A stretch of DNA of 64,000 bases from Arthrobacter sp. (GCA_031277795.1 JAITLQ010000011.1:61744-125743), one strand, 5' to 3'. Positions 52,874-62,595 are shown, numbered from the stretch's first letter. Program-made: numbers and translations. The notes: generated by a model not told the origin, from the letters alone.

Positions 52874-53325
52874 GCCACCGACACCCGCACGAGCCGGCCG
52901 CTGATGGCAGCGTGCCCGTTGCCGACGTCGTCGCCCAGCTCGGCCCGGCCCCCTTGGCGCCGGCGGATCAGGTGCCTCCCACGCCGTGGTGGCGACACGT
53001 CGTCGACCTCCCCAGGAACCTGCTGATTGGCTTCCTCAAGCTGTACCGGCTCATCGTCTCGCCGCTCTACGGCCAGGTGTGCGGTTACTTTCCCAGCTGC
53101 TCCGCCTACGGCCTCGAGGCCGTCACGGTCCATGGGGCGCTGAAGGGTTCCTGGCTCACCGCCCGGCGGATCCTGAGATGCAATCCGTGGGCCAAGGGAG
53201 GCATCGACCCCGTGCCACCAGGCAAGCGGATTTGGTCGCAGGATGCCCCGCCCAAGATCATTGTTCTTAATCATCCCCCTCTTGACGAGGCTCACCCTGC
53301 CGCAGCCGCGGCCCGAGGAGCGTAG
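52870..53325 (+). CDS. yidD: Membrane protein insertion efficiency factor YidD
   Basis: A 151-aa member of the YidD family, which aids membrane-protein insertion by YidC. The conserved core (about 44-115) reads [60 protein letters not shown] and DPVP. A 43-residue Pro/Ala/His-rich N-terminal extension and a longer C-terminal tail make it larger than the usual 70-115 residues. GTG start overlaps the rnpA stop. Confidence 0.94.
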   Translation: MSHRHPHEPAADGSVPVADVVAQLGPAPLAPADQVPPTPWWRHVVDLPRNLLIGFLKLYRLIVSPLYGQVCGYFPSCSAYGLEAVTVHGALKGSWLTARRILRCNPWAKGGIDPVPPGKRIWSQDAPPKIIVLNHPPLDEAHPAAAAARGA

Positions 53326-53334
53326 TACCGCATC

Positions 53335-54309
53335 ATGTTTGACTTCATCAATCTGATCCTGACGCCGATCAGGTACATCATGTCGTGGCTGCTGTGGCTC
53401 TTCCACGAGGGCTTCAGCCTCATCGGCATGGACCCGAACTCCGGCTGGACCTGGACGCTCGCGATCATCTTCGTGACGATCGGCGTGCGCGCGGCCCTGA
53501 TCCCGCTCTTCGCGCGCCAGATCCGCGCGCAGCGCGCCATGCAGGCCCTCCAGCCCGAGCTGCGCAAGCTCCAGGCCAAGTACAAGGGCAAGAAGGACCA
53601 GGTCTCGCAGCAGGCCATGCTGGCCGAGCAGCGCGCGCTGTTCAAGAGCCACAACACCGGCATGTTCTCCTCGTGCCTGCCGCTGCTCGTGCAGATGCCG
53701 TTCTTCTTCTCGCTCTACACGGTGCTCTCCACGACCTCCAAGGCCAAGGGCAACAACGAGGGCATCGCGGCCCTGTCCGCCGATCATGTCCGCAGCTTCG
53801 ATGACTCGAGCATCTTCGGCGCCAAGCTCTCCGACACCTTCGTCGGCACGCTGGGCAGCGGCAACACCAACGTCTCGGTGCTGATCGTGGCGATCGTGAT
53901 GATCGTGGCCATGGTCGCCTCGCAGTTCTTCACGCAGCGCCAGCTGATGACCAAGAACATGACGAAGGAGGCCCTCGAGGGTCCCTTCATGCGTCAGCAG
54001 AAGATGATGATGTACGTGCTTCCGCTGGTCTTCGGCATCGGTGGCATCAACTTCCCCATCGGCCTGCTGATCTACTGGACGGCCTCCAACGTCTGGACGC
54101 TTGGCCAGCAGATGTGGGTCATCAAGTACAACCCCACCCCGGGTTCGCTTGCTGAGAAGGAACTGAACATCCGCCGCGCCGCCAAGGGCCTGCCGCCCAA
54201 GGGCATGACCAAGGCCCAGGCCGAGGAGAAGGCCATCGAGGCTGAGGAGAAGGCCCAGAACCAAACGCAGCGTCAGCAGCCGCAGCGCAAGAATCGGAGG
54301 AAGAAGTGA
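53335..54309 (+). CDS. yidC: Membrane protein insertase YidC/Oxa1
   Basis: A 324-aa five- or six-helix insertase. An amphipathic start (MFDFINLILTPIRYIMSWLL) leads into the Oxa1/YidC core: TWTLAIIFVTIGVRAALIPLF with the conserved groove arginine, then cytoplasmic coiled regions QPELRKLQAKYKGKKDQVSQQ, and later SQFFTQRQLMTKNM and LPLVFGIGGINFPIGLLIYWTASN. The C-terminal tail is Lys/Gln/Glu-rich. It inserts proteins alone or with SecYEG. It overlaps the jag gene by 4 bp. Confidence 0.97.
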   Translation: MFDFINLILTPIRYIMSWLLWLFHEGFSLIGMDPNSGWTWTLAIIFVTIGVRAALIPLFARQIRAQRAMQALQPELRKLQAKYKGKKDQVSQQAMLAEQRALFKSHNTGMFSSCLPLLVQMPFFFSLYTVLSTTSKAKGNNEGIAALSADHVRSFDDSSIFGAKLSDTFVGTLGSGNTNVSVLIVAIVMIVAMVASQFFTQRQLMTKNMTKEALEGPFMRQQKMMMYVLPLVFGIGGINFPIGLLIYWTASNVWTLGQQMWVIKYNPTPGSLAEKELNIRRAAKGLPPKGMTKAQAEEKAIEAEEKAQNQTQRQQPQRKNRRKK

Positions 54310-54896
54310 CCCAGAGCCCCGAGCAGGACCACGCTTCCGACGCCGTCGAGGACGTCGCCGCCGCCCCCGAGCAGCAGCAGCCCGAGCAGGGGAATGCGGA
54401 GCAGGAGACCGCCACGATCCCCGCTTCGCGCCTGGACGAGGAGGGCGACGCCGCCGCCGATTACCTCGAGGAGCTCCTGGACATCGCCGATCTGGATGGC
54501 GATATCGACATCGAGGTGAAGGCCGGCCGGGTCTACGTCTCGCTGCAATCCGAGGACGAGCCGGGGTCCCTCGATCAGCTCGTGGGCCAGGACGGCTCCA
54601 CGCTCGAGGCCCTGCAGGAGCTCGCGCGCCTGGCCGTGCTGGCCAGCACGGGTCAGCGTTCCCGCTTCATCCTCGACGTGGATGGCTACCGTGCCCGCCG
54701 CGGCGCCGAGCTCGGCGACCTGGCGGCCGCCGTCATCGAGTCGGTGAAAGCCTCCGGCGAGCCGGAGCACCTGCGGGCCATGAGCGCCTACGAGCGCAAG
54801 CTGGTCCACGACCTGGTGGCCGAGGCCGGCCTCGTGTCTGACTCCGAGGGCGAAGGCCCGCGCCGGCACGTCGTCGTTCACCCCGCGGAGGGCTGA
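54306..54896 (+). CDS. jag: Jag/KhpB family R3H and KH domain RNA-binding protein
   Basis: A 196-aa protein. A Gln/Glu-rich N-terminus (about 1-50) precedes a KH-type segment (GDIDIEVKAGRVYVSL, then LVGQDGSTLEALQELARLAV) and a C-terminal R3H domain (SAYERKLVHDLVAE, then GEGPRRHVVVHP). Homologues (SpoIIIJ-associated protein, KhpB/EloR) bind RNA and affect cell elongation, downstream of a PASTA kinase in some bacteria, a link worth noting given pknB here. GTG start lies in the yidC stop. Confidence 0.95.
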   Translation: MTQSPEQDHASDAVEDVAAAPEQQQPEQGNAEQETATIPASRLDEEGDAAADYLEELLDIADLDGDIDIEVKAGRVYVSLQSEDEPGSLDQLVGQDGSTLEALQELARLAVLASTGQRSRFILDVDGYRARRGAELGDLAAAVIESVKASGEPEHLRAMSAYERKLVHDLVAEAGLVSDSEGEGPRRHVVVHPAEG

Positions 54897-54898
54897 GC

Positions 54899-55624
54899 GT
54901 GTCAAAGGAAGAGGAATCCTTCCGTCCGGGCACCGGCCCCGAGGGCGAGCGCGTTGACGCGGCCGCCATCGCGGTGGCTCCCGAAGACGCCCCGCGCCCG
55001 AGCGCGGAGGAACTGCCCGCCGTCGAGCATTACTTTGGCGAGAACGCCGAGCTGGCCCAGCGCTATGTTGGCCATCTCGCCTCGAGCGGCATCGAGCGCG
55101 GCCTGCTTGGCCCGCGCGAGATTCCCCGCCTGTGGGGGCGTCACGTGCTCAATTGCGCCGCCGCGGGGGACGCCATCCCGGAGGGCGCGCTCGTGGCCGA
55201 TGTCGGCTCCGGTGCGGGGTTGCCCGGCATCGCCCTGGCCCTGGCCCGCCCGGATCTCATGATGGTGCTCATCGAGCCCCTCGATCGCCGCGTGCAGTGG
55301 CTGGACGAGGTGGTCGAGGACCTGGGCCTGGAGGCCCGCGTCGACGTGGTCCGCGCGCGCGCCGAGCAGGTGGCCGAGGAGATCGACGCCGATGTGGTCA
55401 CGGCCCGCGCCGTGACGGCCCTGCGCAATCTCATCCCGCTCACTGTTCCGCTGCTGCACGGCCGTGGCGAGCTGGTGGCACTCAAGGGCCGCAGCGCGGC
55501 CGAAGAGGTGGAGAAGGCGCAGAAGATCATCCGCAAGTTCAAGGGCCACGACGTGAGCGTCGAGACCTTTGGACAGGGCTTCCTCGAGGAGCCCACCACG
55601 GTGGTCAGGGTGCCGATCGGCTAG
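54899..55624 (+). CDS. rsmG: 16S rRNA (guanine527-N7)-methyltransferase RsmG
   Basis: A 241-aa SAM-dependent methyltransferase of the GidB/RsmG family that methylates G527 of 16S rRNA. The SAM-binding motif is VADVGSGAGLPGIALALARPD, followed by LIEPLDRRVQWLDEV and VTARAVTAL. The N-terminal helix bundle includes ERGLLGPREIPRLWGRHVLNC. GTG start at 54899, with GGAGGG upstream. It ends the yidC-jag-rsmG group; the next gene parA follows after 208 bp. Confidence 0.96.
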   Translation: MSKEEESFRPGTGPEGERVDAAAIAVAPEDAPRPSAEELPAVEHYFGENAELAQRYVGHLASSGIERGLLGPREIPRLWGRHVLNCAAAGDAIPEGALVADVGSGAGLPGIALALARPDLMMVLIEPLDRRVQWLDEVVEDLGLEARVDVVRARAEQVAEEIDADVVTARAVTALRNLIPLTVPLLHGRGELVALKGRSAAEEVEKAQKIIRKFKGHDVSVETFGQGFLEEPTTVVRVPIG

Positions 55625-55832
55625 GCACCAACCATTCGGCTTCATCCCCGGGGGCGGGGGAGCGGAGCACACTTGAAGAGGGGGACTCGGAGCGTGTCGG
55701 CACGACGACGCACGGGTCCCCTTCCGCTGTCCGGGCGCGGCCCGGATGGTGACGGTCTTGGGCGATAGACTCGACTGGACCGCGTCTGCACGTCCACCTC
55801 GTGCAGACCCGCATCTTGAAACGAAGGACAGC

Positions 55833-56711
55833 ATGGAGCAGCACTCGGCGATGGACTTTCAGCAGCTGGCGCACGGGCGCCGGCGCGGACGTCAGCGCCC
55901 GCTGAGCCGCCCCGAGAACACCCGGTACATCACCGTCAGCAACCAGAAGGGTGGCGTGGGTAAGACCACCACCACCGTGAACTTCGCGGCCGCGCTCGCC
56001 AAGTCCGGCTTCGAGGTGCTCGTGGTGGACATCGATCCCCAGGGCAACGCCTCGACCGCGCTGGGGGTGGACCACCGGGCCGAGGTTCCCTCCGTCTACG
56101 ACGTCCTGATCAACGACAAGCCGATGGCCGAGATCGTGGTGCCGTGCCCGGATCTGGAGCGCCTCACGGTGGCCCCCGCCACCATCGACCTGGCCGGCGC
56201 CGAGATCGAGCTGGTCTCCCTCGTGGCCCGCGAGCAGCGCCTGCGCCGCGCGCTGGAGGAGTACGAGAGCTATCGCGCCGAGCAGGGGCAGCCGCGCCTG
56301 GACTTTGTGCTCGTCGACTGCCCTCCCTCGCTTGGGCTGCTGACCGTCAACGCCTTCGTCGCCTCGCGCGAGGTGCTGATCCCCATCCAGTGCGAGTACT
56401 ACGCACTGGAGGGTCTGAGCCAGCTGCTCAAGAACATTCAGATGATCCAAAAGCACCTGAACTCGGCCCTCGTCGTTTCCACGATTCTGCTGACCATGTA
56501 CGACGGCCGCACCAATCTGGCGGCGCAGGTGGCGGATGAGGTGCGGCAGCACTTCCCGGAGGAGGTGCTCAACTCGGTCATCCCGCGCAGCGTGCGCATC
56601 TCCGAGGCGCCGAGCTACCAGCAGTCGGTCATCACCTACGATCCTTCCTCCACCGGTGCCCTGGCCTATCTCGAGGCGGCCGCGGAGCTGGCCTCCCGGC
56701 CCGGCCGCTAG
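55833..56711 (+). CDS. parA: Chromosome partitioning ATPase ParA (Soj)
   Basis: A 292-aa Walker-type ATPase that moves ParB-parS complexes to segregate origins. The deviant Walker A motif KGGVGKTT is at about 39-46, with VDIDPQGNAST, LVDCPPSLGLLTVNA and EYYALEGLSQL following. The ATG at 55833 follows GAAGGA; a longer open frame begins 29 codons upstream without support. A perfect 17-bp terminator hairpin follows within 20 bp, so parB, 4.6 kb downstream, is not in the same transcript. This is unusual for parAB. Confidence 0.96.
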   Translation: MEQHSAMDFQQLAHGRRRGRQRPLSRPENTRYITVSNQKGGVGKTTTTVNFAAALAKSGFEVLVVDIDPQGNASTALGVDHRAEVPSVYDVLINDKPMAEIVVPCPDLERLTVAPATIDLAGAEIELVSLVAREQRLRRALEEYESYRAEQGQPRLDFVLVDCPPSLGLLTVNAFVASREVLIPIQCEYYALEGLSQLLKNIQMIQKHLNSALVVSTILLTMYDGRTNLAAQVADEVRQHFPEEVLNSVIPRSVRISEAPSYQQSVITYDPSSTGALAYLEAAAELASRPGR

Positions 56712-56728
56712 GCACGTCCTTCACTCGC

Positions 56729-56766
56729 GCAGCTGTCCCCGCCCGGTTTCGGGCGGGGACAGCTGC
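56729..56766. terminator. 17-bp hairpin after parA
   Basis: GCAGCTGTCCCCGCCCG-gttt-CGGGCGGGGACAGCTGC, perfect stem. It starts 18 bp after the parA stop codon. Confidence 0.85.
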
Positions 56767-57389
56767 GTTCTGGACTCCCTTTGCCGCTGCACGGGTTAAA
56801 TGAAGCGGTTTTCATTGATTTTCGTACTGTTGCGCTGCTGACGGCCTTGCTTCCCCGGTGGGGCCTTGGCCCTGACCAGGGGTCGGGTGCGCGCATCGGT
56901 CGAGTCGGGTACTCCGATGGGGGCGAGACACCTCTCATGTCGAGGTGCTCATGATTCAGTGTGTTTCATGTTTATATCGCATGAGCAGTTTGGCGTTGGT
57001 GTTGATGTTGGCGGACGGGCCCGGGGCGGCGCATCGAACGGGGTCGCTCGCTTGGCGCGCTCGTGTCCGTCTGCCCGGGCGTGGTTGTGCCGCCCGCTGT
57101 GCAGGGCTGCTGGCCTAAAGCTCGCCGCCCGCTCGTGCCGCTCGTGCAACTCGGTGGGAGGGTGACACGTCGTCGCCGTCGCCCTGGAGCAGTTCGTTGC
57201 CGTTGCCATTGCCGTTGGCGGTTGTGGCCGTCAGCCCCGCACCGCATGCCTCCGTCGGGGGAGGGGGTTGGAGACGACGGCACGGCCTCGATCGCTCTCC
57301 TCACGCACTTGCGTCGTGCTTTTCGGGGTGGGGGAATCCAGTCTGTGTATGCCGCAAACGGCTTTTCCCCAGCCATCGGTGCACAGTGC

Positions 57390-57587
57390 TGTGGATAACT
57401 GGGGACAAGGTGTGGATGCTTGTGGATGAGCACGTCACTTCTGTTGATAAGTTGGAAAAGCAGCCTCAAAACCCGCGACATCTCGCGGAAATCAGCGGTC
57501 GACCGGGTTGTGGGTAACGGTGCTGTCATGTGGATGATGCGCAGTGAGAGGACGGCGTTTTGGCCGACTTGTTCACAGTTATCCACG
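57390..57587. other. DnaA-box cluster in the parA-parB gap
   Basis: Sites seen: TTATCCACA (minus, 57390-57398, perfect), TTACCCACA (minus, 57509-57517), TTGTTCACA at 57569-57577 and TTATCCACG at 57579-57587, the last two separated by one base. TCATCCACA (minus) lies at 57421. This is denser than the dnaA-dnaN spacer. Confidence 0.6.
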
Positions 57588-57724
57588 GACGTGCGTGGAG
57601 TTGGGGATAGAGACGCGGTGTCATGCGGCCACAACAACGCACCTTGAATGATGCCCAGCTGCCGCAGCGGTGCCATGTCAGCAAGGCGCGGTCCTATCGG
57701 TGGACGCGTGGTCTCGTCACCCGA

Positions 57725-57740
57725 TGTTTCCCGTGAAACG
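57725..57740. other. Near-parS site
   Basis: TGTTTCCCGTGAAACG: one mismatch in the 14-bp core GTTTCACGTGAAAC. It lies 1 kb after parA. Confidence 0.6.
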
Positions 57741-58175
57741 TCCGCCCTCTATGTGGTGTTCATGTCGGCCGGCATGCGGGCGTGCTGACGGCGGTGGGGG
57801 AGCGGGAAGCGAGAGCCGCGGAGGGGAGACGCGTGGTCCACGCCGGGGTCGGCCGCAGAAGCCGCTCCTTGGACGGCTTGACGGAGGCTGCTCGGCGGTC
57901 CTGTGAGCGGTGTCAGAGGGCGTTGGCAGCAGTGGACCGCCGTCGATGCTGTATTCGCCCCTGCGGGCGACGGAGGCGTTTTGGTCTGCGCCGGCGGCCC
58001 GCGTGTTATGCCGGCCACCGGTGGAGCTCAGTGGCGTGCGATGTGGGATTGCTTGTCTTGAAGCTGAGCACCTCGCGCAGCACCGTAGCCCCCAGCCCCA
58101 GCCCGGATCACGTCCACAAGCGCGGCGAGGGCCACGGGCACCCCCACCAGGGGCACGACCACGACCACGGTCAAA

Positions 58176-58234
58176 GCCGGCCAGCCGGCTGGCCATTCAG
58201 CCAGCGGCCAGCCGGCCAGCCCGCCAGCCGGCCA
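58176..58234. repeat. GCCGGCCAGC-type repeat block
   Basis: About 60 bp made of overlapping GGCCAGCCGGC and CCAGCCGGCC units, several of them self-complementary. Confidence 0.6.
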
Positions 58235-58358
58235 GGTCCTGTGCTGGGGTCAGCGTCGCCGGGCTCCCCCGATTCCCATGGATCGGACCGGCGACGGTTG
58301 CCCTGCAGCATTCGCCGGCGGCCGATTCTTTTGCTCCGACGAGGTCGGTGACACTCGC

Positions 58359-58429
58359 TGGCGACTGGCGACTGGCGACTGGCGAGCGACGACCGACGGT
58401 GGGCTATGGGCTATGGGCAGTGGGGCAGT
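58359..58429. repeat. Two adjacent heptamer arrays
   Basis: TGGCGAC is repeated four times (58359-58386, last unit TGGCGAG). After 14 bp, GGGCTAT occurs twice, followed by GGGCAGT and GGGGCAGT (58401-58429). Period is 7 bp in both. Confidence 0.75.
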
Positions 58430-60218
58430 GGAGGTCCCCGGACGATCTGCCTCGCGTACATGGGCAGGAGCGTTGTGCCACGCGGGCGTTGCTACTGCGT
58501 GGGCCAGGTGAGGCACCGCCTCGATCACCGTGTGCATCGTGAAACGCTGCGTCGAACTCGAGCCATTGACTTCACCAGAACCCGGGCCGAAGATAGCCGC
58601 TTGGTCCCGCGCACGACCGAGGTGAAGTCAAGGCAAGCAAGGGGTGGCTAATGCCGCCCCGCACGAGCGTAGGTGGTGGTGGGGAGAGTAGGAGGTCCGT
58701 GGGCAAGACGTCGGTTCAACAGTGCGCTGTTGGCGAAGCGTTTGTGCGCGGGCCTCGCCTGACGGGACGTGCTGCTGGCGGTGGTGTGAGCCCGCGTGTG
58801 GCGCTCGGGTGCGGCTCGCGAGTGTTGGGCCCGAGACCACCCGGGAGGCGTGCTTGGCGCTCCACGGGGCGGTGAGGGGATGACGGTGCACGTGCGCGGG
58901 CATGCGTGCCGCAGGCATCCGCTTCGTGCTCCTGCAGCTCGGTTTGGGGCGCCGCCCCAGTCCCGGACTTCGTCACTACATCACGCCCGGTCTCGCTCAC
59001 CGCTCAGCTCGCGCCTTGCTTCAGCGACCGCGCCCGGTTCGCGTCGCTGCCTGCTGAATAGATCAGTCGACGGTGCGCCCCACACTCCCGTCGAGTCCCT
59101 TGCTGCCCTGCACGGGTGACCAGAGGTGGCCCGGGATGTTGGGAGCCGGATCGGCCACGCTCACGCTCGAACGCCGGCGACAGGCGCGGCCGGTCTCTGG
59201 CTCGCCTTCGTCCCTCGGAGGGGAACCTTCGTCCGTGCCACGGAGCCGCCCATGACGGTTGCTGTGGCTTGAGCACTCGATGGGGTGGGGTTGCCTGAGG
59301 GTGGAGCACGGGCGACACTTTGAGCCGGTGCACCTGCCATGCCTCGAAGATGAGCGGCGGCACGGTTACCTCACTGACGCGGAGTCCACGAGCGTGCCGT
59401 CTGGTCGGTTCTCGCGGGGGTATGGGTTCAGTTCGCGGTGTCCACGTCGATGCGGAAGTATCCGACTGCACGCACTTGGCTTCAACGCCCGGTGCGGGTG
59501 CCTGGTGCTGGCCGTCGCTTTGGTCCTGGAGAGCGATGAGGACGGCTCCACAAGTGCGCTCGCACCCCGCCGTGGTTCGGCAGGGTCTGGGTCAGTTGCC
59601 ACCTTCCTTCCTGGGCCAGACGTTCCAGCTGCGCTCCCTCATGCGGTACGGCGAGTCGTCGTCACTTCGTCCGCTCTGTCACCTTCATTTCCCTTTCTGC
59701 CTTCGTCCGGGATCGCGCGGGGAAGCGCCGCATCACCGGGGGAATTCCGATGCTTTCTGGTGCATTGCGCCCGAGCCCGCCAGTGGTGAGGGCGCCGCCC
59801 GCCTCACGGTGGCGGTTGGTCGCCCGCTTGATCGACGGCGTCAGCCGCCTTGGTTGGCAGTGGCGATGAGGTGATCGCGCTCCCGGAGTCGTCCTGGGAG
59901 GCGGGGTGAGGCGTGCTGGTGCGGTCCTTGGGGCCCTGGTGGGTACCCGCGACGCGCCAGCCCTGGTGAGGCCGTAGCTCCGCCGCGGGCTCGTGGGGAC
60001 CACCGAAAAGACGCCACCGACTTGGGTTGAATGATGTGCCGCCGTCTCGGTCCTTCCATGAACTGCTCGCTCGTTGCCCAGCGTGAAACCAGCACATGTT
60101 CGGTTCGTGGTGACCAACCTCGGATCGTGCTTGAGATGCAGGCGCAGGCTACGCTGGTCGGTGTTCTCACCCCGGGCTGTTGGTCGCGCTGCTCCCCGAC
60201 TGGCGTGAACGATCTGTT

Positions 60219-60234
60219 TGTTTCACGTGAAACT
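60219..60234. other. parS site 1
   Basis: TGTTTCACGTGAAACT, exact 14-bp ParB core. First of four sites spaced 61, 66 and 70 bp. Confidence 0.93.
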
Positions 60235-60279
60235 GTCCGCCTGTCCCTTGGGGTGAGTTGATCGCACACACCGCGTCCG

Positions 60280-60295
60280 TGTTTCACGTGAAACG
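60280..60295. other. parS site 2
   Basis: TGTTTCACGTGAAACG, exact core. Confidence 0.93.
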
Positions 60296-60345
60296 AGGCG
60301 CCCCGTGATCCGTGGAAGACCGCTTCGCGGCGGGGGGATCACCGT

Positions 60346-60361
60346 TGTTTCACGTGAAACT
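60346..60361. other. parS site 3
   Basis: TGTTTCACGTGAAACT, exact core. Confidence 0.93.
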
Positions 60362-60415
60362 GCGTTGTACCCATCGACTTCACTGGGCACCCCGGGTGGC
60401 GACGAACGGATAGCA

Positions 60416-60431
60416 CGTTTCACGTGAAACC
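60416..60431. other. parS site 4
   Basis: CGTTTCACGTGAAACC, exact 14-bp core with both outer bases changed. Confidence 0.92.
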
Positions 60432-61200
60432 GGTCGGGATGGCCGTGAAGAGCGGACACGTGGCGCGGCGCCCCGCGCCGCAGCGGCGATCCCGGGCAGC
60501 GCGGCGTTGTGTCTCGATCGCGGGAGCGCAGGGTGCGGGGACGCGGCTCGTCAAGAGAGCAGGCGGAGCTGAGGATCAATGTCTCCTCCGGCGAGGACCA
60601 GGTGCCCGTTCGGCACAGTCGCGCGCGGGATCCTTCAGGAAGGATCACTTCAGCAGGCGCACGTTCACACGGTGCGAATGGATGACGGGCACGGACGTGA
60701 TGCGCGCTCGCTGAGCAGGGACCCGTGCCCGCGGCGTGGCTCGGCGCATGGGCTGGCTTGTTCTTCTCCTCGTGGGTGTTGTCAGGCTCCCTGAACCGGG
60801 GGGGCATCCTTTGACGACTGCCCGCTGGTCTGCGGGCCCCGCTTGAGCCGCGCTCGGGAGAGGCGTCCCACGCGTGCTCTGACGGCCCGGCCTACGGTGG
60901 TGGATCCCGTGTTCCCGCGAGTCCTCTGCACGCCTTTGCCTGGTGCCTGGTGCCGGATCTCAGGTGTCGGCGAGTGGACCAGAAGGTGTTCGGGCGCTCC
61001 CTGAGCGGATTTCACATATATTCAATCTGGATCTATGGATTTCCTGCTATGAATGCCATGAGCGGCTTCATGCGGGCCTTCGGCCATCAAGCTTGGCTGG
61101 GATGAGGGTTCGCTCACGTGGTTCACGCGCCGGCATGACCGAGATTCATTCAGACAGAACACTGAACATCTAAGTTCAATTCGGTTCATGCATCATCGAT

Positions 61201-61216
61201 GGTTTCACGTGAAACG
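61201..61216. other. parS site 5, upstream of parB
   Basis: GGTTTCACGTGAAACG, exact core, 138 bp before the parB start. ParB binding here could also repress parB. Confidence 0.9.
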
Positions 61217-61237
61217 GAGAGGGCGCCGGGCATGCGG

Positions 61238-61253
61238 TGTTTCACGTGGAACG
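61238..61253. other. Near-parS site 6, upstream of parB
   Basis: TGTTTCACGTGGAACG: one mismatch in the core, 37 bp after site 5 and 86 bp before the parB start. Confidence 0.75.
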
Positions 61254-61338
61254 TCACGCCCGTAGATCGACGATCGCGTAGGGAAAGCCCGGCCACGCGA
61301 CTACGATAAGAAGTGAACATTCCACCCGAAAGGACACC

Positions 61339-62544
61339 ATGGCCGAGAAACGACGCGGACTGGGACGCGGACTCGGAGCCCTGATCGCGAACTCGCCGGC
61401 GGAGCCGGAAGAGAAGGCGACAGAGCCGGTCGCACCGGTCGCTTCGAAGCCGGCCAAGAAGGTGCCCGCCGCAGCGGCATCGCACGCCAAGAAGCCCGCG
61501 GCGAAGAAGTCGACGGCCGACACGCCCCGACATTCGGTCTCCGAGGGCGTGGTCAATCGCGCGCCCAAGGCCGCGAGCGCTCCTCGCAAGGCCAGGCCTG
61601 CGGACATGTTCTTCACGGCGACGGCTGATCGTACGCGCACGCGCCAGTCCGTCCCCGATGTGTTGGGGGCCTCGGCTAAGCGGGATGCCGCCCCGGAGCC
61701 GACACAGGAGGCGGGGGAGGAGCTGCTCTCCGTTCCCGGTGCATCCTTTGCAGAGGTGCCCCTCGACGACATTCACCCGAACCGCAAGCAGCCCCGTTCG
61801 GTGTTCGATCAGGACGAGCTCGAGGAGCTTGTCGCGTCGATCAAGGAAGTTGGGCTCCTGCAGCCCATCGTTGTGCGCCCCAGCCGCGAGGCGGAGGGTC
61901 CGAAGTATGAGCTCGTCATGGGCGAGCGGCGTTGGCGCGCCACGCGCGAGGCAGGTCTCACCAAGATCCCCGCGATCGTCCGCGAGACCGAGGACGGCGA
62001 CCTGCTGCGCGACGCGCTGCTGGAAAACCTTCATCGTTCGCAGTTGAATCCTTTGGAAGAGGCGGCTGCCTACCAGCAGTTGATGACCGAGTTCGAGTGC
62101 ACGCAGGAGGAGCTTTCAGCCCGCATCGGGCGCAGCCGCCCGCAGATCTCCAACACGATCCGCCTCATGCGGCTTCCGGCACTCGTGCAGCGCCGACTGG
62201 CCGCGGGCGTCCTGTCTGCGGGTCACGCCCGTGCACTCCTGGGTCTCGAGGATCCAGTGGAAATGGAGAAGCTCGCTCAGCGCATTGTCGCCGAGGGGCT
62301 GTCCGTGCGCGCGACGGAGGAGCAGGTGTCGCTGACGCAGGGTGAGAAGCCCCCGGCCGCACGTCGCCGACGCACCGAGCCCGAGCGTCACGAACGCCTC
62401 GACTTCCTCGCCACGACCCTGCAGGACCGCTTCGACACCAACGTCAAGATCACCTTGGGTGCCCGCAAGGGCAAGGTTCAGATCGAGTTCGCTTCGGTGG
62501 ATGATCTGAATCGGATCATGGCTCTGATGGACCCGAAGGACTGA
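61339..62544 (+). CDS. parB: Chromosome partitioning protein ParB (Spo0J)
   Basis: A 401-aa CTP-dependent DNA clamp that loads at parS and spreads. It opens with [16 protein letters not shown], the ParA-stimulating segment. A long Ala/Lys/Pro-rich linker (about 20-135) makes the N-terminus larger than usual. The ParB/Srx core ([21 protein letters not shown], then [13 protein letters not shown], the CTP-binding motif, near 195) is followed by the helix-turn-helix ([20 protein letters not shown], near 260) and a C-terminal dimerisation domain. ATG follows GAAAGGA. It has its own promoter region with two parS-type sites. Confidence 0.97.
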   Translation: MAEKRRGLGRGLGALIANSPAEPEEKATEPVAPVASKPAKKVPAAAASHAKKPAAKKSTADTPRHSVSEGVVNRAPKAASAPRKARPADMFFTATADRTRTRQSVPDVLGASAKRDAAPEPTQEAGEELLSVPGASFAEVPLDDIHPNRKQPRSVFDQDELEELVASIKEVGLLQPIVVRPSREAEGPKYELVMGERRWRATREAGLTKIPAIVRETEDGDLLRDALLENLHRSQLNPLEEAAAYQQLMTEFECTQEELSARIGRSRPQISNTIRLMRLPALVQRRLAAGVLSAGHARALLGLEDPVEMEKLAQRIVAEGLSVRATEEQVSLTQGEKPPAARRRRTEPERHERLDFLATTLQDRFDTNVKITLGARKGKVQIEFASVDDLNRIMALMDPKD

Positions 62545-62560
62545 CGCCGAGACGGCTAAG

Positions 62561-62593
62561 GAAGGGCGCCCCGCATCCCGCGGGGCGCCCTTC
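62561..62593. terminator. Terminator after parB
   Basis: GAAGGGCGCCCCGC, a 5-nt loop and the exact complement (14-bp stem), 17 bp after the parB stop. It is directly followed by a parS site. Confidence 0.85.
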
Positions 62594-62595
62594 GT

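Larger units (their letters stand above)
56712..61338. other. 4.6-kb gene-free region between parA and parB
   Basis: I find no convincing gene in 4.6 kb. Open frames on both strands have scrambled composition, many Arg/Pro/His/Cys codons and no consistent third-position GC bias, unlike every real gene in the window. The region carries DnaA boxes (57.39-57.59 kb), one near-parS at 57725, short tandem repeats at 58.2-58.4 kb, four perfect parS sites at 60.2-60.4 kb, two more sites at 61.2 kb, and AT-richer patches near 56.8, 56.95 and 61.0 kb. It probably acts as a centromere-like loading zone; an unrecognised long non-coding RNA cannot be excluded. Confidence 0.7.

Noticed and set aside
56972..57676. 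A 234-codon minus-strand open frame in the parA-parB gap
   Set aside because: No ribosome site and no family resemblance, the composition is scrambled, and it overlaps the DnaA boxes.
58532..58548. Possible further parS at CATCGTGAAACG
   Set aside because: Only the right half-site CGTGAAAC matches; the left half has about four mismatches. The same applies to a half-site near 60081.
59259..59789. A 176-codon plus-strand open frame in the parA-parB gap
   Set aside because: Unusual Cys/Arg/Ser content, no GC bias at third positions and a competing overlapping frame of similar length; not supported as a gene.
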